NCBI GenBank assembly: GCA_022496205.1
Contig: WTXD01000192.1
Span: 1-19,436, forward strand
From: Gloeopeniophorella convolvens
Taxonomy: Eukaryota > Basidiomycota > Agaricomycetes > Russulales
DNA: 19,436 nt
Direction: 5' to 3'
The notes beneath the pieces are model-generated. The model was not told the DNA's origin and searched no databases. It worked only from the letters and a program-made list of their open reading frames with translations. Position 1 is the stretch's first letter; the number at the start of each line of letters is the position of its first letter. The position numbers and the translations under genes are program-made. Below, piece by piece: positions 17,981 through 19,436 of the stretch.

Positions 17981-19229
17981 TTAGGTCTGTCGAGCAACTG
18001 ACCTGGCTTCGACAACCTCGTGTAAGCGCTTCAGTGATGCGGCATCCCCAGCAGCATCGCCCTCATTCACTGAGAGGACACCAGCACCAAAAGGGCTGGC
18101 ATAGTACCACTCAGATAGATCCTCGACCATCAGGCCCAGCGAGTCACGGCACTCCGAGGTCACTAGCTTCTCGAGAACATTGAACTCGGTGGCAAATCCC
18201 TCCCACACGTCTGTCCATAATCTCCAAGACGGTGTGGGCGGGTTGGCCGGGTAGATGCTCTTTGATAACACCATCGGGCAGAGGAAGAGCCGAAGCTCAG
18301 TAAGGGTGGCGCTGTGCCGAAGGATGAAGGCCTCTATACCCTCGCCGTTCCAGAAATAGATCCTCTGGAGGGACAAATACTTCAGATACGGGAGGTGGAC
18401 GTCGGTCAATGGGACGGGAGCATCTGCGGAGCGCAGGACGGCGTGGTGCATGGTCAGGGACACCAGAGACGACGAAAGTACACCGGGGTGGAAGGCTTTT
18501 GAGACGGCCATAGCTGCCGATCGGGCATCCGTAAGTGGGGAGTAGGGGAGGGGCATTGCTGTGTCAATGACCAACAAGGTAAGTGGTGCGCAGAATGCCA
18601 CAATGGCCTGCGAAAGAAGGCGGCTGTCTTGTACTGGGAGCAGTCTGTACAGCCTGAGTACCTTGAGGGACGAAGGGAGCACCGATGCTTGATTCAAGAG
18701 CCCCGCGAAAATAAAGAGCTGGAAGAGGGCGGGCGGGGGAATGTTCCCGGTGGCGAGGTCAAGGGGCCTGTGATGGCTCCCAAGGCTGAGGACCAGTGAT
18801 TCTAGGGCAGGGAAGAGGGCGATGCGAGAGAATGCATGCACCCACGCAACCTCGTCGAGGCCGCGTAGATTACAAATACCTGATTCACCTTTCACGAACG
18901 CATAGTCAGTAGGGGATGTATTGACGGAATGAACAGACCGCGGGAAGCGGCTTAGACTGATACATACCAGACGCGACCTCTTCATACTGGTATACAATTT
19001 CGCGGACGTGTTGGGCTAGCGCTTTATGGTCCAGAAGGGTTAGGAGGCGCTCTACACTCTCCTTCTTATTGACGACACGGATGGACCGGAATGCGAGGGG
19101 GGTGGCGTATGAGCATAGTGTAGAACTGGTGAGGCGAAGACACAAAAGATCCGAAGGACGGTCGATCTGTGCGACAATCGCGCCAAGCAGCTCGACAGGG
19201 ATGGATGGTTGCGCCGGCGGCGATGGCAT
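17981..19229 (-). CDS. F-box/LRR-like protein D, intact, two exons
   Basis: Exon 1 is 18968-19229 (MPSPPAQPSIPVELLGAIVA... to EEVASG). The intron is 18880-18967 (GTATGT...AATCAG, 88 bp, phase 1). Exon 2 is 17981-18879, giving 386 residues. The F-box lies at residues about 10-55 (IPVELLGAIVAQ, DLLCLRLTSSTLCSY, then TPLAFRSIRVVN). The rest carries leucine-rich segments (LESLVLSLG, LKVLRLYRLLP, LVSLTMHHAVL, LKYLSLQRIYFW) and ends VEARSVARQT. It would act as an SCF substrate receptor of unknown target. The start is placed at the ATG shared with gene A. It is the closest relative of gene A and shows what A has lost: the CAG acceptor and one G at about 12945. Confidence 0.8.
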
Positions 19230-19363
19230 GATGGTGAGAATGCAAGTGAACGCCGGTGAAGCGTAATGGCAAAGAACTGATGGCGAGCGGTTCGAACGCG
19301 TCACGCAACTCACAATAACGGAGCATGACCGCATGTATGATGCTCCGCAGCTCATGGACGACT

Positions 19364-19401
19364 TTCCGAGCCGCACCCTGAAGGTTGCGACCTTTCGCTG
19401 T
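19364..19401. promoter_or_regulatory. Conserved block upstream of gene D
   Basis: This is the counterpart of 14023-14060, about 135-170 bp before the gene D start, nearly identical while neighbouring DNA has diverged. It may be a promoter element kept after duplication. Confidence 0.35.
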
Positions 19402-19436
19402 TGAGTTTTTCCACCCGTACCAAAATATATTCCGGT

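Larger units (their letters stand above)
17775..19436. repeat. Duplicated block, copy 2 (contains F-box gene D, runs to the window end)
   Basis: It matches 12430-14100 in order and orientation, including the 3' flank (CAGCCTGCCCTCTTGGCTGCT near 17886), the whole gene and its upstream DNA. The right boundary is not reached, since similarity is still visible near the window edge. Confidence 0.8.

Overview
The window looks like accessory, repeat-rich nuclear DNA of a filamentous basidiomycete, most likely an Agaricomycete. Four things point there: short (50-105 bp) GT-AG introns; a tandem family of F-box/LRR-like genes; a remnant of a fungal STAND protein with an N-terminal 'Goodbye' domain; and a Tad/I-type LINE with apurinic endonuclease, reverse transcriptase and RNase H domains. 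The species cannot be fixed from sequence reading alone.

Layout. (1) 1-3271 holds three copies of a small unknown gene family: the last exon of one copy (63-260), a two-exon copy with a good start context (848-1178) cut short by a 110-bp inverted-repeat insertion (1140-1249), and a 3' fragment with an acidic tail (3037-3271). Between copies 2 and 3 lies a 1.46-kb block (1442-2906) bounded by degenerate telomere-like repeats, CCCTAA-type on the left and TTAGGG-type on the right. (2) About 3500-11503 is a nearly full-length LINE: pyrimidine-rich leader, ORF1 (gag-like, three zinc knuckles), ORF2 (endonuclease-RT-RNase H) and a 20-A tail. ORF1 and ORF2 overlap in ATGACTGA. Both frames are broken many times, nearly always by the loss of one base. 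(3) 11553-12486 is a 934-bp terminal-inverted-repeat element carrying eight copies of GGGCAGGACT in two clusters and a tRNA-like pol III promoter on the minus strand. (4) 12616-19229 is a minus-strand F-box family: A (broken), B (intact, 377 aa), C (exon-1 remnant) and D (intact, 386 aa). A and D, with their flanks, are products of one duplication. A plus-strand STAND/Goodbye remnant lies between B and C, and a short deletion derivative of the region-3 element lies 3' of D.

How the parts relate. The F-box proteins would be substrate receptors of SCF-type ubiquitin ligases: exon 1 is an F-box, and exon 2 is leucine-rich-repeat-like. All keep one phase-1 intron just after the F-box module. The rest is mobile DNA and gene debris, the setting in which such families expand and decay. 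No CRISPR array, rRNA gene or convincing functional tRNA gene was seen. I found no clearly new multi-gene system. The least explained structures are the telomere-repeat-bounded block, the GGGCAGGACT element and its deletion derivative, and the small gene family.
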